A stretch of 55,024 nucleotides of DNA, taken from Acidobacteriota bacterium (lineage in GTDB: Bacteria; Acidobacteriota; Terriglobia; Acidiferrales; UBA7541). Under the pieces are notes generated by a model. It saw nothing but the letters and a program-made list of their open reading frames with translations. It made no database searches and was not told where the DNA came from. The stretch lies in assembly GCA_003223215.1 (NCBI GenBank), contig QHYH01000130.1, positions 1 to 55,024 on the forward strand, given 5' to 3'. Positions 45,472 through 54,916 of this stretch are shown in pieces (position 1 is the first letter of the stretch; each line of letters starts with the position of its first letter). The position numbers were made by a program, and so were the translations under genes.

Positions 45472-45873
45472 CTACGCTGACGCTGCACCGCGCCGCAAGC
45501 TTTTCGCAATTCTAGTTTCGCAGATTGTCTCAACAGCTCGCACCAGCTTGGATGTCGACATGCCCCTGGTGGGAACCACGGTCGTCACGTTTCGGACATC
45601 CTGCGGGACGAACATTGACCGTTCAGCGAGGACGAGGACCGGCAGTCCGGGCGCGACCCTCTTGACTATCTGCAATACCGCCCCACCCGACATGCCGGGC
45701 ATCTGATAATCCAAAACGACGGCGTCCACTCTGTTTCCCGCCAGGAGTTCGAGTCCTTCTTTTCCCGTTGCGGCAGTCAAGAGTTTGTCGCCACTTTTCT
45801 CGAAGTGGGCGCGAAAGACATCAAGCGAATCTCGCTTGTCATCGATGTAAAGAATGGTTTTGGTTTCTGACAC
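45472..45873 (-). CDS. stand-alone receiver-domain protein
   Basis: 133-aa single-domain response regulator. Acidic residues Asp11-Asp12 (ILYIDDKRDSLD) and phosphoacceptor Asp55 (AVVLDYQMPGMSGG) are present. The Thr/Ser switch position is in VLVLAERSM, where Ala replaces it, and the usual Lys of the KP motif is not found (TTVVPTRGMSTS), so signalling may be atypical. No output domain and no adjacent kinase; single receivers often act as phosphate relays or in chemotaxis-like systems. ATG 45873. Confidence 0.8.
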   Translation of the reverse strand: MSETKTILYIDDKRDSLDVFRAHFEKSGDKLLTAATGKEGLELLAGNRVDAVVLDYQMPGMSGGAVLQIVKRVAPGLPVLVLAERSMFVPQDVRNVTTVVPTRGMSTSKLVRAVETICETRIAKSLRRGAASA

Positions 45874-46054
45874 GGCGACCCATCCTTGATCCTTGCCTCA
45901 CCCGGAATACCCTTCCGACCAGGAAAGATGAAAGCTGGGCGAAATATATATAGAAAGGGGACAGCAAAGACGTTATATGCTGTCGCGGCGGGTTGTCAAT
46001 TACCTACTTCTCTCGGTTTCCTATCCGAAACAGCTCGGGAGACCTTCGCCGAGT

Positions 46055-46302
46055 TCAGGGGGAGGCTCCTCCTTCGTAGAAGACTTGATCGAACGGCGTA
46101 CCCCAAGCGCCAGCCCGCTTTTGTAAGGTTTCCACGCTCGAGAGGCTATGACCGTTTTCGAAGCGAGAAGAGGTGGCGCCTCACCAAACCTGTCGCCCTT
46201 CGAATTCTGTCTTGGCTCCAGATTTTTCGCCTCGCGGATGTCCCGGAGTCTGTGGCCGATAAGCAGCCCGAAAAACTCTGCTTCTTTCCGCTCCCTCGTC
46301 TC
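46055..46302 (-). pseudogene. XRE-family HTH regulator with several frameshifts
   Basis: Three frames on the minus strand together reconstruct an XRE regulator: EAEFFGLLIGHRLRDIREAK then NL; SQDRIRRATGLVRRHL; SRFENGHSLSSVETLQK; PFDQVFYEGGASP. This is the pattern 'RLRDIREAKNLSQxxIxxxTGLxRxHLSRFENGHSxPSVETLQKxAxALGVPxxQVFYEG' of a Cro/C1-type helix-turn-helix. At least three frame changes (about 46225, 46185 and 46115) break it, two of them at short repeated bases (GG, TT). No frame spans the domain, so no functional repressor is expected. Confidence 0.75.
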
Positions 46303-46374
46303 TCATAGGGCACAAGAGCAAAGGATCATGCGATCTCTGGTATAGCCTGAACGGAACTAGCTTTGGGGGCTTGT

Positions 46375-46750
46375 ATGACTAAATTCGCGCATCGCCCTTT
46401 GCAAATTTTCTTCTTGGGCTTCATCCTCGCGAGTCCAGTCAGTGCCCAGAAGAAGCTAACCGCAGCCGAGGCGAAACAGCACTTTGGCGAGACGGCGACC
46501 GTTTGCGGCGAGGTGGTTAGCGCCAGGTATGCGGAGTCTTCGAAAGGACACCCAACGTTTCTCAATTTGGACAAACCGTATCCGAAGCCAATCTTTACTG
46601 TAGTGATTTGGACTGAAAACCGAAGCAAGTTTGGAAAGCCAGAGGAAGACTACAAAGGAAAGCAAATCTGCGTGAGCGGAAAAGATCACCGCCTATGCGG
46701 GTTTGCCGGAGATTGTCGTTTCCGATCCCAAGCAGATAAAACTCGAATAG
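46375..46750 (+). pseudogene. small secreted OB-fold-like protein with a frameshift
   Basis: ATG 46375 starts a signal peptide (TKFAHRPLQIFFLGFILASP, cleavage near VSAQ), then KKLTAAEAKQHFGETATVCG, EVVSARYAESSKGHPTFLNL and DKPYPKPIFTVVIWTENRSK, an OB-fold-like strand pattern similar to SNase/DUF-type DNA-binding-like secreted domains. At the AAAA run 46680-46683 one extra base shifts the frame. Removing it restores KITAYAGLPEIVVSDPKQIK then LE-stop at 46750. So the intact product would be about 124 aa. It is either a genuine pseudogene or a homopolymer error. Function unknown. Confidence 0.7.
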
Positions 46751-46855
46751 TGGACGACAGCCGACACCGCTCAAAGGCTTCGGACGATCTTAGGAGTCCA
46801 TCTCGCCCTTGGAATCTGGACTGTTCAAAGCCTCCACTAAAATCCTTGGCGAGGG

Positions 46856-47599
46856 TTACTGTTCGAGATTTGCCCAATTCCCTGCCTGGTCTTGGACTTC
46901 AATCTTCGTTATGGGATGTACTTCCCAAACTGTTCCGCGGTCCCGTCCTACTACGTCGAGATGCTGGAAGTCATACATGAGCCAGCCGCTGATACGAAGC
47001 TGTTTCATCTGGTTGACGTAAGCTGCCACCATTTGCGTCGTCCACTTGTGATTCGGGCGCACCCGAGGAGTGGTCTCGACGATGATCGCGGTGTTAATCG
47101 GCTGCCTTGGTCCCTTCGTAAGATACATGTGCCAATCCACTTCGTCGGGGTTCAAAAGGTTGCAGTTCGTCGTTTCACCGGGTGCCCCCGTTTGTTGCTT
47201 CACGCGGATTGAAAGATATCCGACGACAGACACCGGAGCGCCTTGAATATCGTTCACCCTGTCAGCAGGCAAGTTGTTCAAGTCATCCCAACTAATCGGG
47301 ATTAAATCGCCGTCCGCCGGTTCATCGGTCCGGTTCTTGTTATTGTTTAGCTCTTGCATCTTTGTGTCAGCAGCATTGCCTCTCGGTCCGCATACCGTGC
47401 TCCCCTCGATGACCAGCGGCTGCCCTACGGCTGGCTTTTTTGCGGCAGCAAGTTTGTCGACAAGTTGGGGGTCCACGGTATTCGGTGTAGGCGGTGGATT
47501 CTTGTGTTTCCGAGCTGGACGCGGTGCTTGAGTACGAGCGGGACTGCAGGTCACTGAGACCATGATCGCAAGGACCAGGATTACGGCTTTTTTCATCAT
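46856..47599 (-). CDS. secreted protein of unknown function, WEVHPIT motif
   Basis: 248-aa exported protein. ATG 47599 is supported by GGAGGAG (47607-47613) seven bases upstream; the longer frame continuing to 47899 belongs to an upstream pseudogene. Signal peptide about 2-22 (KKAVILVLAIMVSVTCSPA) followed by a Pro/Lys-rich stretch. The folded part (about 70-247) contains QGAPVSVVGYLSIRVKQQTG, a CNLLNPDEVDWHMYLTKGP segment, VETTPRVRPNHKWTTQMV, and SGWLMYDFQHLDVVGRDRGT then VWEVHPITKIEV. Beta-rich, OB-like by eye. I recall the GTxWExHPIT ending as shared by a family of secreted proteins but know no function. Confidence 0.75.
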   Translation of the reverse strand: MMKKAVILVLAIMVSVTCSPARTQAPRPARKHKNPPPTPNTVDPQLVDKLAAAKKPAVGQPLVIEGSTVCGPRGNAADTKMQELNNNKNRTDEPADGDLIPISWDDLNNLPADRVNDIQGAPVSVVGYLSIRVKQQTGAPGETTNCNLLNPDEVDWHMYLTKGPRQPINTAIIVETTPRVRPNHKWTTQMVAAYVNQMKQLRISGWLMYDFQHLDVVGRDRGTVWEVHPITKIEVQDQAGNWANLEQ

Positions 47600-47614
47600 T
47601 GGACATCTCCTCCG

Positions 47615-48314
47615 TTCATTTGGCTTTGCTTCCCTCTCGAGCAACGCCGCAAATTGCTCGCCTTCGCGCGATATGGCTTGCTTGATGACCTCGGCCTGAC
47701 CACATTTGAGAAGCATCTTGGTCGTCCGCAGCGCTCGGGGAGGTTTTTGCGCCAGTTGTTGCGCCTTTGCCGTAGCGAGCAGATCCGCATCGGCGACGAC
47801 AGGATTCACGCTGTCCAGATCGCGCGCCGCTTCCGCGCCGAATCTCTCGCCGAACAGCAGCAGTTCGGCGGCGCGGTGAGTACTCACGAGCGTCGGCAAC
47901 AGGACGCTCCGACGCGGCTTCCGGGCACAAACCCACGCTCACGAACGGAAGCTGGAACCGCGCGCTCGCGGCGTACACCAGATCGCAGTGCAACAGCATC
48001 GTCGTACCGATGCCGATGGCCGCTCCCGCAACGGCGGCCACCACAAGCTGCGAAGAGGTCGCGAGCGTTTTCAGGTAACGGATGGCGGGCGACACCTGCC
48101 TCGGCTTGGCGGCAAAGTCCGCCAGATCATTCCCCTGGTGAAGCAATCCGGCGCTCCGGCGATCAGCAGGAACGCGGACGGCGGGATCGCCATCCGCGTT
48201 CGTCAATGCCTCGGTCAACCCGTCTACACTTGGAGAGGGCGTTCGTCTTCTCCGGCCGGTTCAGGCGAATCGCGAGAATCCGGTCTTGACGTCAACTACA
48301 ACATGATCGGGCAT
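47615..48314 (-). pseudogene. enoyl-CoA hydratase/isomerase (crotonase), multiply frameshifted
   Basis: Nearly a whole crotonase can be assembled from minus-strand frames: MPDHVVVDVKTG (start 48314), ILAIRLNRPEKTNALS, VDGLTEALTNADGDPAVRV, FLLIAGAPDCFTRG, NDLADFAAKPRQVSPAIRYL then SSQLVVAAVAGAAIGIGTTM (oxyanion-hole region), SVLLPTLVSTHRAAELLLFG, and KPPRALRTTKMLLKCGQAEV. It ends inside the final helix (EREAKPNE), a little short. About five or six one-base shifts separate the pieces, several at GG/GGGG/CC runs. Original role would be beta-oxidation or a related acyl-CoA hydration. Clearly not expressible as one protein as given. Confidence 0.85.
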
Positions 48315-48956
48315 GAGAGTTCCAGGATTGTTCGTGAGGATGAAACGAAGCAACCGCAGGAGTTCCTTCACCCATACTTGTACCTCGCCTGCATGGCTTG
48401 CTGTAATCAAGGGGGCTTTTTCAAAGATACGAAATCACTGCACGCAAAATTTCAAAAATCCGCGATACGCTGGAGTTTCTGTCTGGGCTGTCTGATTGCC
48501 GAGAGTATACATCGATGTTGTATTACCAGGGGCTAGTTATCTTCGATCGAAGCATCACTAGTTTCTGTAGCTGATCAGGACAGGATCGGAACTGTGCAGC
48601 GGTTTACCTGATTGAAGAAATTGGAAACGTTGCTTAGCTCAATCGCGAAAGCGCTTCGGAGTCGCTTCGCACCGTTTGCGGATCTGGGCGTCATACGCTC
48701 GGCGACTTCATGCGGGAGAGCTCAACCTTCAACAGATATTCCCGGTCGGGAATCATTAATGGTCTTAGACGGAATGGCCAAAAGAGTGTTACCGCTCGGG
48801 AATCTCAGGACATGCCACGCGGATGGATCTCGTCATGGAAGAAAAAAACCGGAAGAGAAACCGCTAACTCTATTCGTCTATTGCCACTTACGGATTCTCG
48901 AGGACGCCTGCAAATTTCTCGCCCTGGGTGCTACCTGCGTCAACATTCGCGACGGA
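48315..48956. other. 640-bp region without a supported gene
   Basis: Between the crotonase remnant and the end of the second ADOP gene. Low similarity to anything I recognise. It contains one copy of a 20-base repeat (48903-48922) that recurs at 51640-51659, just upstream of the same ADOP gene. Confidence 0.3.
48903..48922. repeat. 20-base repeat, copy 1
   Basis: GACGCCTGCAAATTTCTCGC; differs by one base from the copy at 51640-51659. It lies 35 bases past the stop of the second ADOP gene. Read on the minus strand it gives ARNLQAS, like ARILEAS at the end of the intact PadR protein, so it may be a remnant of another PadR gene. Confidence 0.5.
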
Positions 48957-51624
48957 TTATTCGTACCGCAAGGCGAGGATCGGATCGACGCGTGTTGCAC
49001 GCCGCGCCGGGATGTAACTCGCGACCAAGGCCACAACCAGCAGCAGGAAAAGCGCGGAAGTGAAGGCGATAGGGTCATATGCGCTGACACCAAAAAGCAT
49101 GTTGGAGAGCACTCGGGACACAGCAGCACATCCGGCCACGCCCGCCAGCCCGCCGAGCAGCACCGGGCGCATTGCCTGCCGGAGCACAGGGCTCATGACC
49201 TCGCTGCCATCAGCGCCGAGTGCCATGCGGATGCCGATCTCACGCACGCATCGGCTAACCCGGTACGACGCCATTGCATAGACGCCGATCGAGCCAAGCA
49301 GCAAAGCCAGGGCGGCTAGCCCGGTAGACAGCGCGGCTACAATGCGCGAGGGAATCCGCCAGACTTCGAGGTAGTCTTCGACCGTGTTCATGTCGACAGG
49401 ACGTCGGCATCAAGCGACGCGACCGCCTCGCGAATGGCTTTGCTGATCGGCATGAAACGACCAGAGAAGCGTACCAGCACATAAGTGCGCACGTTATCCC
49501 GTGGCCCGGCCGGAAAATAAAGGTACGGGGAGCTGAGCTCGCTGAGATGGGAAACTTGCGCGTCCTTGGCCACTCCGATCACCGTATCTTGATGCCCGCC
49601 GCGGAGTAATCGTTTCCCCAGTGGATCTTCGCCCGGCCACAGACGCCGAGCCGTTGATTCCGTGACGATGATCACCGAGGCATCGTCGCGCGCATCGGCT
49701 TGCGCGAAGCCACGGCCACGCGCAATGGGAATCCCAACAACGGAGAAGTATTCTGGCGAAACGTGATTGTATTCGATCTCCACTTTATCGTCGCGGCCGG
49801 AAACCGTGAAGTCGCCAGCGCTCCGGTCGTGGCTCAGCGGGGCGCACTCCGCTTGCGCAATCTCGATCACTCCGGGGAGGCCTGCGATCCGCTCGCGCAA
49901 GCGTTGTACAAACGCAGGCGCGCGGCTTTCATCGTAGCCCTGCGCTCGAAGGTTGAGGAATGCCCCCGCGAGGTCGTTCACGTCGAATCCAGGATTGACC
50001 GTCTGGGCGCAATAAAGTCCGCGCAACAGGAGTCCGGCCGCCAACAGCAGGATCATGCACCCGGCGATCTGCGCTCCCACCAGCCGCTGCGCAAGAGTCC
50101 GCTCTTTTTGCCATCGTCGGAATATGGACTGTCTTCCTTCAAAGCAGTATTCAAGTCTAGCCGCGAACTCTTCAAAGCCGGAATCAGCCCAAACATAACT
50201 CCGGTAAAAACGGTCAGCGTCAGCCCGTAGGCCAGTACCCGAAAGTCCGGCGCAACGTTCACTCTGAGAGTTGAAAACTGATGCGGCAGGTGAGATACCA
50301 CGAACCGCGTGATGCTCGCGAAGGACCCGAACGCAAGCACCGATCCGAGCGCCCCTCCCGTCAAGGAAAGGAGGAGGCTCTCCGTCAACAATTGCCGCAC
50401 GAGACGCCCCCGGCCGGCGCCGATGGACAGCCGGAGCGCCATCTCTTTGTGGCGCACGGAAGCTCGCGCGAGCAGAAGATTGGCAACGTTCGCGCAAGCA
50501 ATCAACAGCACGAGTCCGAAAGCGCCGAAGATTACCGAGGCGACCGGGATCAGGAGTTCCCGCTCGTCCGCTCTGTTGAAGAATGTTCCTATGCTGAGGG
50601 CTAGCGAAGTAGTGCGTCCAGGATATAGTTGGTCAGTGCGTCCGGCGATGACGCCGAGGTCCGCGCGCACCTGCTCCATCGTCACGCCAGGCCGCATCCG
50701 TCCCAGCATCGCCAGCCAGCTTACATTGTCACTGGTCAAGTAATCGCGCCCTGAGTCCAGAGCTTTTTGCATGGTCAGGGGCGCCCAGAACGCACTCGGG
50801 AATGGCTCGGTGCCTGTAAATCCTGGGCGCGTAATGCCAATCACGGTAAACGCCGCTCGGTTCAGGAGGATTCGCTTGCCTACGAGTGAAGGGTCGCCTT
50901 CAAATGTCCCCTGCCATAACCCATCGCTGATCACCACGACAGCGTTTTCGCCCGGAGCGGCGCAGTCGGAACTGACAAAACCCCGGCCGTGTGCCGGATG
51001 CTCGTTCAAAACTTCGAAATAGTTGCAAGTGGCTGCGGTCCCCAAAAGCCGCTGCAACTTGCCGCCGGCAAGGGTTGCTTCGATAAAAGGCTCGTAGGCC
51101 AAGAGACCCGAAAAGACCTCATTGTGATCGCGGTAGTCGAGGTATTCCGCGTAGGAGAACATGCTGGTTTCCCCGTGAGTGTCGCGCTGGAACTGTCCAT
51201 GGAAAACCTGGTCCACGCTCACGATCTGTTCTGCGCGGGGAATCGCGAGCAGACGCAGCATAGCTCCGTTCAGCACCGAAAAGATGCCGACGTTGATTCC
51301 GACACCCAGGGCAATGGCCAGTATGGCAGCGGTTGTGAAGCCGGGATTTTTGCGGAGTACGCGCAGCCCGTAGCGCAGGTCCTGCAGGAAGGTTTCCACA
51401 AGCGATTCCCAGGCGGCAGAGCGGACGACTTCCTTTGCACCTTCGAGATGGCCCTGCTCTAGCCGCACCGCTCGCATCGCATCCTTGCGGCTCATCCCCT
51501 GATTCATCTTCCCATCCTCTGCCATCTCCATGTAGGCGCGCAATTCCTCATCCAAGTCCCGGTCGACTTGCTCCCTTCTGAAAAGCGACCGCAGCCCGCT
51601 TACAACATTTCGCAGCAAGGACAT
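48957..51624 (-). pseudogene. ADOP/MacB-like ABC permease, two frameshifts
   Basis: Acidobacterial duplicated orphan permease: N-terminal ADOP region plus two FtsX-like permease domains, about 889 codons. ATG 51624 (MSLLRNVVSGLRSLFRREQV, DRDLDEELRAYMEMAEDGKM). MacB-type periplasmic domains and helices are visible ([80 protein letters not shown]). Frame breaks are at 50105-50109 (A-run on the minus strand one base short; GKK then ERTLAQRLVG) and 49399-49400 (CC where CCC would restore DVPVDMNTVEDYLE). Both are one-base losses in homopolymers, so a sequencing error is as likely as a true pseudogene. Operon with PadR and the first ADOP gene. Confidence 0.85.
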
Positions 51625-51639
51625 CGCTCACCCGCTTAA

Positions 51640-51659
51640 GACGCCTGCAAAGTTCTCGC
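51640..51659. repeat. 20-base repeat, copy 2
   Basis: GACGCCTGCAAAGTTCTCGC, one mismatch to 48903-48922. It lies 16 bases before the start of the second ADOP gene. On the minus strand it encodes ARTLQAS-stop, resembling the PadR C-terminus (ARILEAS-stop), which suggests a deleted PadR gene upstream of this permease. Confidence 0.5.
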
Positions 51660-51803
51660 ACTGAGCCCGAGCTGGCTGCTCCGCGTCTCCAAGATTCCAG
51701 CGCGGGTCACTCCTATGAAAATAGCTGCCTATCGCGTTGAAAACAAAGCATAGGTGCCTGGGTCCATTTTCATCCTTCGTTGTGGCTCTCCGAGAGCCAT
51801 GAG

Positions 51804-54521
51804 TTACTCGTAACGAAGTGCCACCATCGGATCGACGCGTGTCGCGCGCCGCGCCGGGAAGTACGTGGCCGCCAGAGCGGCCAGCACGAGCAACGAGAGA
51901 GCGCCGACAAAACTCAAGGGGTCTGTATCGGTAATGCCAAACAGCATTTTCTTGAGCAGCGACGCTGACCAATACGCTAGCGCCAGCCCGACGGCGAGTC
52001 CCGTGCCGGCGAAGCGCACGGCACGGCGCAAAAGAAGCACAACAATGTCTTTGCGGCTTGCGCCAAAGGCCATTCGAATGCCGATCTCCGGAATGCGCTG
52101 CGCAACAAAGTAATGGATCACTCCGTAGACGCCTGCCGCGGCCAGCAGCAGCGCAAGCGAAGAAAACAGTCCCATCAGCCACGCCTGAAACCGCCTCGGT
52201 GCTGTCTGCTCATGGAGTACGTCCTGCATGGTTTCGATGCCGGAGAGAATGACACCCTTATCGAGCGAACGGAGAGTGGCGCGAATGGTCTCGGCCGGCA
52301 AGACCGGGCCGGAGGAGGTGCGCACCACGAGATTGGGCGTAGCTTCGCCACTCTGCGCCTGAGCTTCATAAATTTCCGCCATCGGCGCCCGTTCGAGACC
52401 ATGGCTGCGCATATCCGCAACAAGCCCGACAACGGTCACCCAGTCGTCATTCTGTCCACGCGGATCGAATCCCTTTAGCCGTTTGCCGATAGGATCTTCG
52501 CCCGGCCAGTAGCGTTTCGCCAGCGTCTGATTAACGATGGCCACGGGAGGAGAGCCCGGCCCATCCAGTGAATGGAAGTATCTGCCCTTGAGCAGGGGGA
52601 TTCCCATGGCGCGAAAATAGTCGCCGCCAATCTGTGCCCAAACGAGCGGCGTCCAATTCGCTTCGGGCTCGGCGGGATGTCCCTCCACCTGGCGGAGTGC
52701 ATGATTCCGGTTCTCCTCGCGAAAAAAGATGTTGCTGACAGTACCTGCCGCTTGCACTCCCGGGATTTGCCGCAGCCGTTCGAGCACGCGCTGGTAATAA
52801 TCGGCGATGCGGCCGCGAGGAGCTGCGTCCGGATCGCTAACGAGCATCCTGACCGTAAGGATGTGATCGGGCCGAAATCCGGGGTCTATTTCGAGCACTT
52901 TCACGAAACTGCGAATCAACAGGCCTGCGTTCACGAGCAAGACGAGCGAGAGCGCAAACTGCGCGCCGACGAGCAACCCCTGCATTGGCAGCGTGTTGGT
53001 GGCTGTGCTTTGCTGCCCGGTCTTCAGCAATTCGTGTGGATCGCCTGCTGAGAATCGTCGCGCCGGCACCAATCCAAACGCCAGGCTGCAAAGCAGCGCG
53101 AGCAAAAAGCTGAAAGCCAACACGGCGGCATCCATGCGGGTCTCATCGAGCCGGGGGATGTTCACGGGCGACAGCGCAACGATCAGACGAACGGTGGGCC
53201 CTGCGAGTAGCAAACCCGTGCCGCCGGCAAGAATCGCCAGGAGCGCCGACTCGGTCAGCAGCTGCCGAACGAGCCGCATTCGCGTGGCCCCGATGGCCGC
53301 GCGCACCGCCAACTCCCGTGCCCGTGCGACACCACGCGCCAGTGACAGCGTAGCGAGATTCGTGCACGCAATAAGCAACAGCAGCAAGACGCAGAGGGAC
53401 AACAGCAATAGCGGCCGGCGCATCTCGCCGGCGATGTATTCGTCGAGTCGCCGTACCCGCACGCCCAATGTCTTGTTGGAGTCTGGATACTCGCCCGCCA
53501 GCCGCCCGGCAATGGTGTCCATCTCGTTTTGCGCCGTACCGATACTGACGGTCGGCTTCAGTCTTCCCACCACTTGGAATCGGGCCTTGCCCGGTGAGCG
53601 CGTCACGTTCAATGAGCCGCTCGCCGATGGCTCATCGGATGGATTGGTTGTCAGCGGCGCCCACAGCTGGACTTCGTCCTCAATGTGGTCTTCCCAATTG
53701 CCGGCGAGGAAAGGAAAGCGGAACTCTGGCGGCATAACACCCACGACTTGCCATGGCTTGCCGTCAATATAAAGCTTTTGCCCTAAGGCTTCGGGCGATC
53801 CGCCGAAGCGCGATTGCCAGACTCCATAACTCAGAACGATCAGCCGTTCGCGGCGCCGCAACTCTTCCTCGGTAAAGGCGCGGCCAAGGAGCGGTGGAAC
53901 GCCCATCAACGGAAAGAAATTCGACGATACGAACGCGCCTTGGACCTTCTTCGGTTCCTCGCCAGTGAGAGTAACCACGGACCAGCCCCGTTTATAGAAG
54001 ACAGCCAGGTCCTGAAAGGAATGTACCTGACGCCGCCATTCGAGGTAGTCCTGGTAACTTGTGCTTCCGTCGGAGACCGCCCAACCAACCGACCGCGTGT
54101 CGCTGACCCACAGCATGGCCAGTCGGTCGGGATCGTTGTAGGGCAGCGGACGAAGCAGCACTGCATGCACAACGCTAAAAACCGCAGTATTGGCGCCAAT
54201 ACCCAACGCCAGGATCAGCACCGCAAGAACTGCGAATCCTGGCGATTTCCTCAGTGCGCGCAAACCGTAGCAAAAGTCTTGCCAGCACGTCTCCAAAAGA
54301 AACGCCCATCCCGCAGAGTGGATGATTTCCTTGGTGGCCTCGAGAGTCCCCCGCTCCAAGCGTACTGCCCGAAGAGCTTCCTTGGGGGTCATCCCCTGCT
54401 TGGTCTTTTCTTCGGCCGCCATCGCAAGGAAGCCGTACAGCTGTTCGTCCAGCTCTCCCGCCGCCCGTTTTTTTTCGAGCAGCGAGCGAAGCCCGCTTGC
54501 TATGTTTCGCAGTAAGGACAT
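51804..54521 (-). CDS. ADOP/MacB-like ABC permease (intact)
   Basis: 905-aa acidobacterial duplicated orphan permease: an N-terminal ADOP region ([20 protein letters not shown], amphipathic helices) and two FtsX/MacB permease units. Helices include [80 protein letters not shown] and [20 protein letters not shown], with periplasmic MacB domains containing [13 protein letters not shown]-type and [15 protein letters not shown]-like segments. It ends [17 protein letters not shown] as is usual. 'Orphan' because no ATPase subunit gene is adjacent. Role unproven: export or mechanotransmission. Follows PadR by 9 bp; regulated with it. Confidence 0.93.
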   Translation of the reverse strand: MSLLRNIASGLRSLLEKKRAAGELDEQLYGFLAMAAEEKTKQGMTPKEALRAVRLERGTLEATKEIIHSAGWAFLLETCWQDFCYGLRALRKSPGFAVLAVLILALGIGANTAVFSVVHAVLLRPLPYNDPDRLAMLWVSDTRSVGWAVSDGSTSYQDYLEWRRQVHSFQDLAVFYKRGWSVVTLTGEEPKKVQGAFVSSNFFPLMGVPPLLGRAFTEEELRRRERLIVLSYGVWQSRFGGSPEALGQKLYIDGKPWQVVGVMPPEFRFPFLAGNWEDHIEDEVQLWAPLTTNPSDEPSASGSLNVTRSPGKARFQVVGRLKPTVSIGTAQNEMDTIAGRLAGEYPDSNKTLGVRVRRLDEYIAGEMRRPLLLLSLCVLLLLLIACTNLATLSLARGVARARELAVRAAIGATRMRLVRQLLTESALLAILAGGTGLLLAGPTVRLIVALSPVNIPRLDETRMDAAVLAFSFLLALLCSLAFGLVPARRFSAGDPHELLKTGQQSTATNTLPMQGLLVGAQFALSLVLLVNAGLLIRSFVKVLEIDPGFRPDHILTVRMLVSDPDAAPRGRIADYYQRVLERLRQIPGVQAAGTVSNIFFREENRNHALRQVEGHPAEPEANWTPLVWAQIGGDYFRAMGIPLLKGRYFHSLDGPGSPPVAIVNQTLAKRYWPGEDPIGKRLKGFDPRGQNDDWVTVVGLVADMRSHGLERAPMAEIYEAQAQSGEATPNLVVRTSSGPVLPAETIRATLRSLDKGVILSGIETMQDVLHEQTAPRRFQAWLMGLFSSLALLLAAAGVYGVIHYFVAQRIPEIGIRMAFGASRKDIVVLLLRRAVRFAGTGLAVGLALAYWSASLLKKMLFGITDTDPLSFVGALSLLVLAALAATYFPARRATRVDPMVALRYE

Positions 54522-54530
54522 GACTTCGCC

Positions 54531-54862
54531 TTACGAGGCCTCCAGAATCCTCGCGATCGCCGCCACTTGCTTGCCCCATTCTCGCGTTTCGCTGCTGAGC
54601 CTCTTTTGCCCTTGTTCGGTCAGAGCGTAGTACTTTGCTCGTCTGCTGTTCTCCGTTTCTTTCCATTCTCCCTTGATCAGTCCAGCTCTTTCGAGCCGCT
54701 GAATAGCGAGAAACAGCGAGCCTGCATTCAGGCGAAAAACGCCCCGGCTCATCTGTTCGATTCGGACGGAGATGCCGTACCCGTGCATTGGTCGAGCGCC
54801 AGCGTCTTCAAAAGGAGCATATCTAGCGTGCCTTGCACGAGATCACTCGGTTTGTTAGGCAT
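54531..54862 (-). pseudogene. PadR-family transcriptional regulator, one frameshift
   Basis: PadR-type winged-helix repressor, about 110 codons. ATG 54862 is preceded by GGGGAAAGG. Residues MPNKPSDLVQGTLDMLLLKT then LALD are in one frame; MHGYGISVRIEQMSRGVFRL, NAGSLFLAIQRLERAGLIKG and RRAKYYALTEQGQKRLSSE are in another, to the stop at 54531. The break is at 54790-54791, where GACCAATG is read; one more C (GACCCAATG) restores DPMHGYG. As in the downstream ADOP gene, this is a single-base shortfall in a homopolymer. Known ADOP clusters open with such a PadR gene, so the intact form would autoregulate and control the permeases. Confidence 0.85.
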
Positions 54863-54888
54863 TGGCCTTTCCCCTGGCAAACAAGAGG

Positions 54889-54916
54889 AGCATACGCTTC
54901 TCATCCTGATTGTCAA
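54889..54916 (-). promoter_or_regulatory. sigma-70-type promoter of the PadR-ADOP operon
   Basis: On the minus strand a perfect -35 TTGACA (54911-54916), 16-bp spacer and -10 TATGCT (54889-54894), about 27 bases before the PadR ATG. The best promoter match seen in the window. Confidence 0.6.

Noticed and set aside
44723-45706. 327-codon plus-strand frame
   Set aside because: Antisense to the lipoprotein and the receiver gene; no ribosome site or domain.
46856-47899. A single 347-aa fusion protein
   Set aside because: The first 100 residues are the crotonase C-terminus read through by chance; a strong ribosome site and signal peptide mark the real start at 47599.
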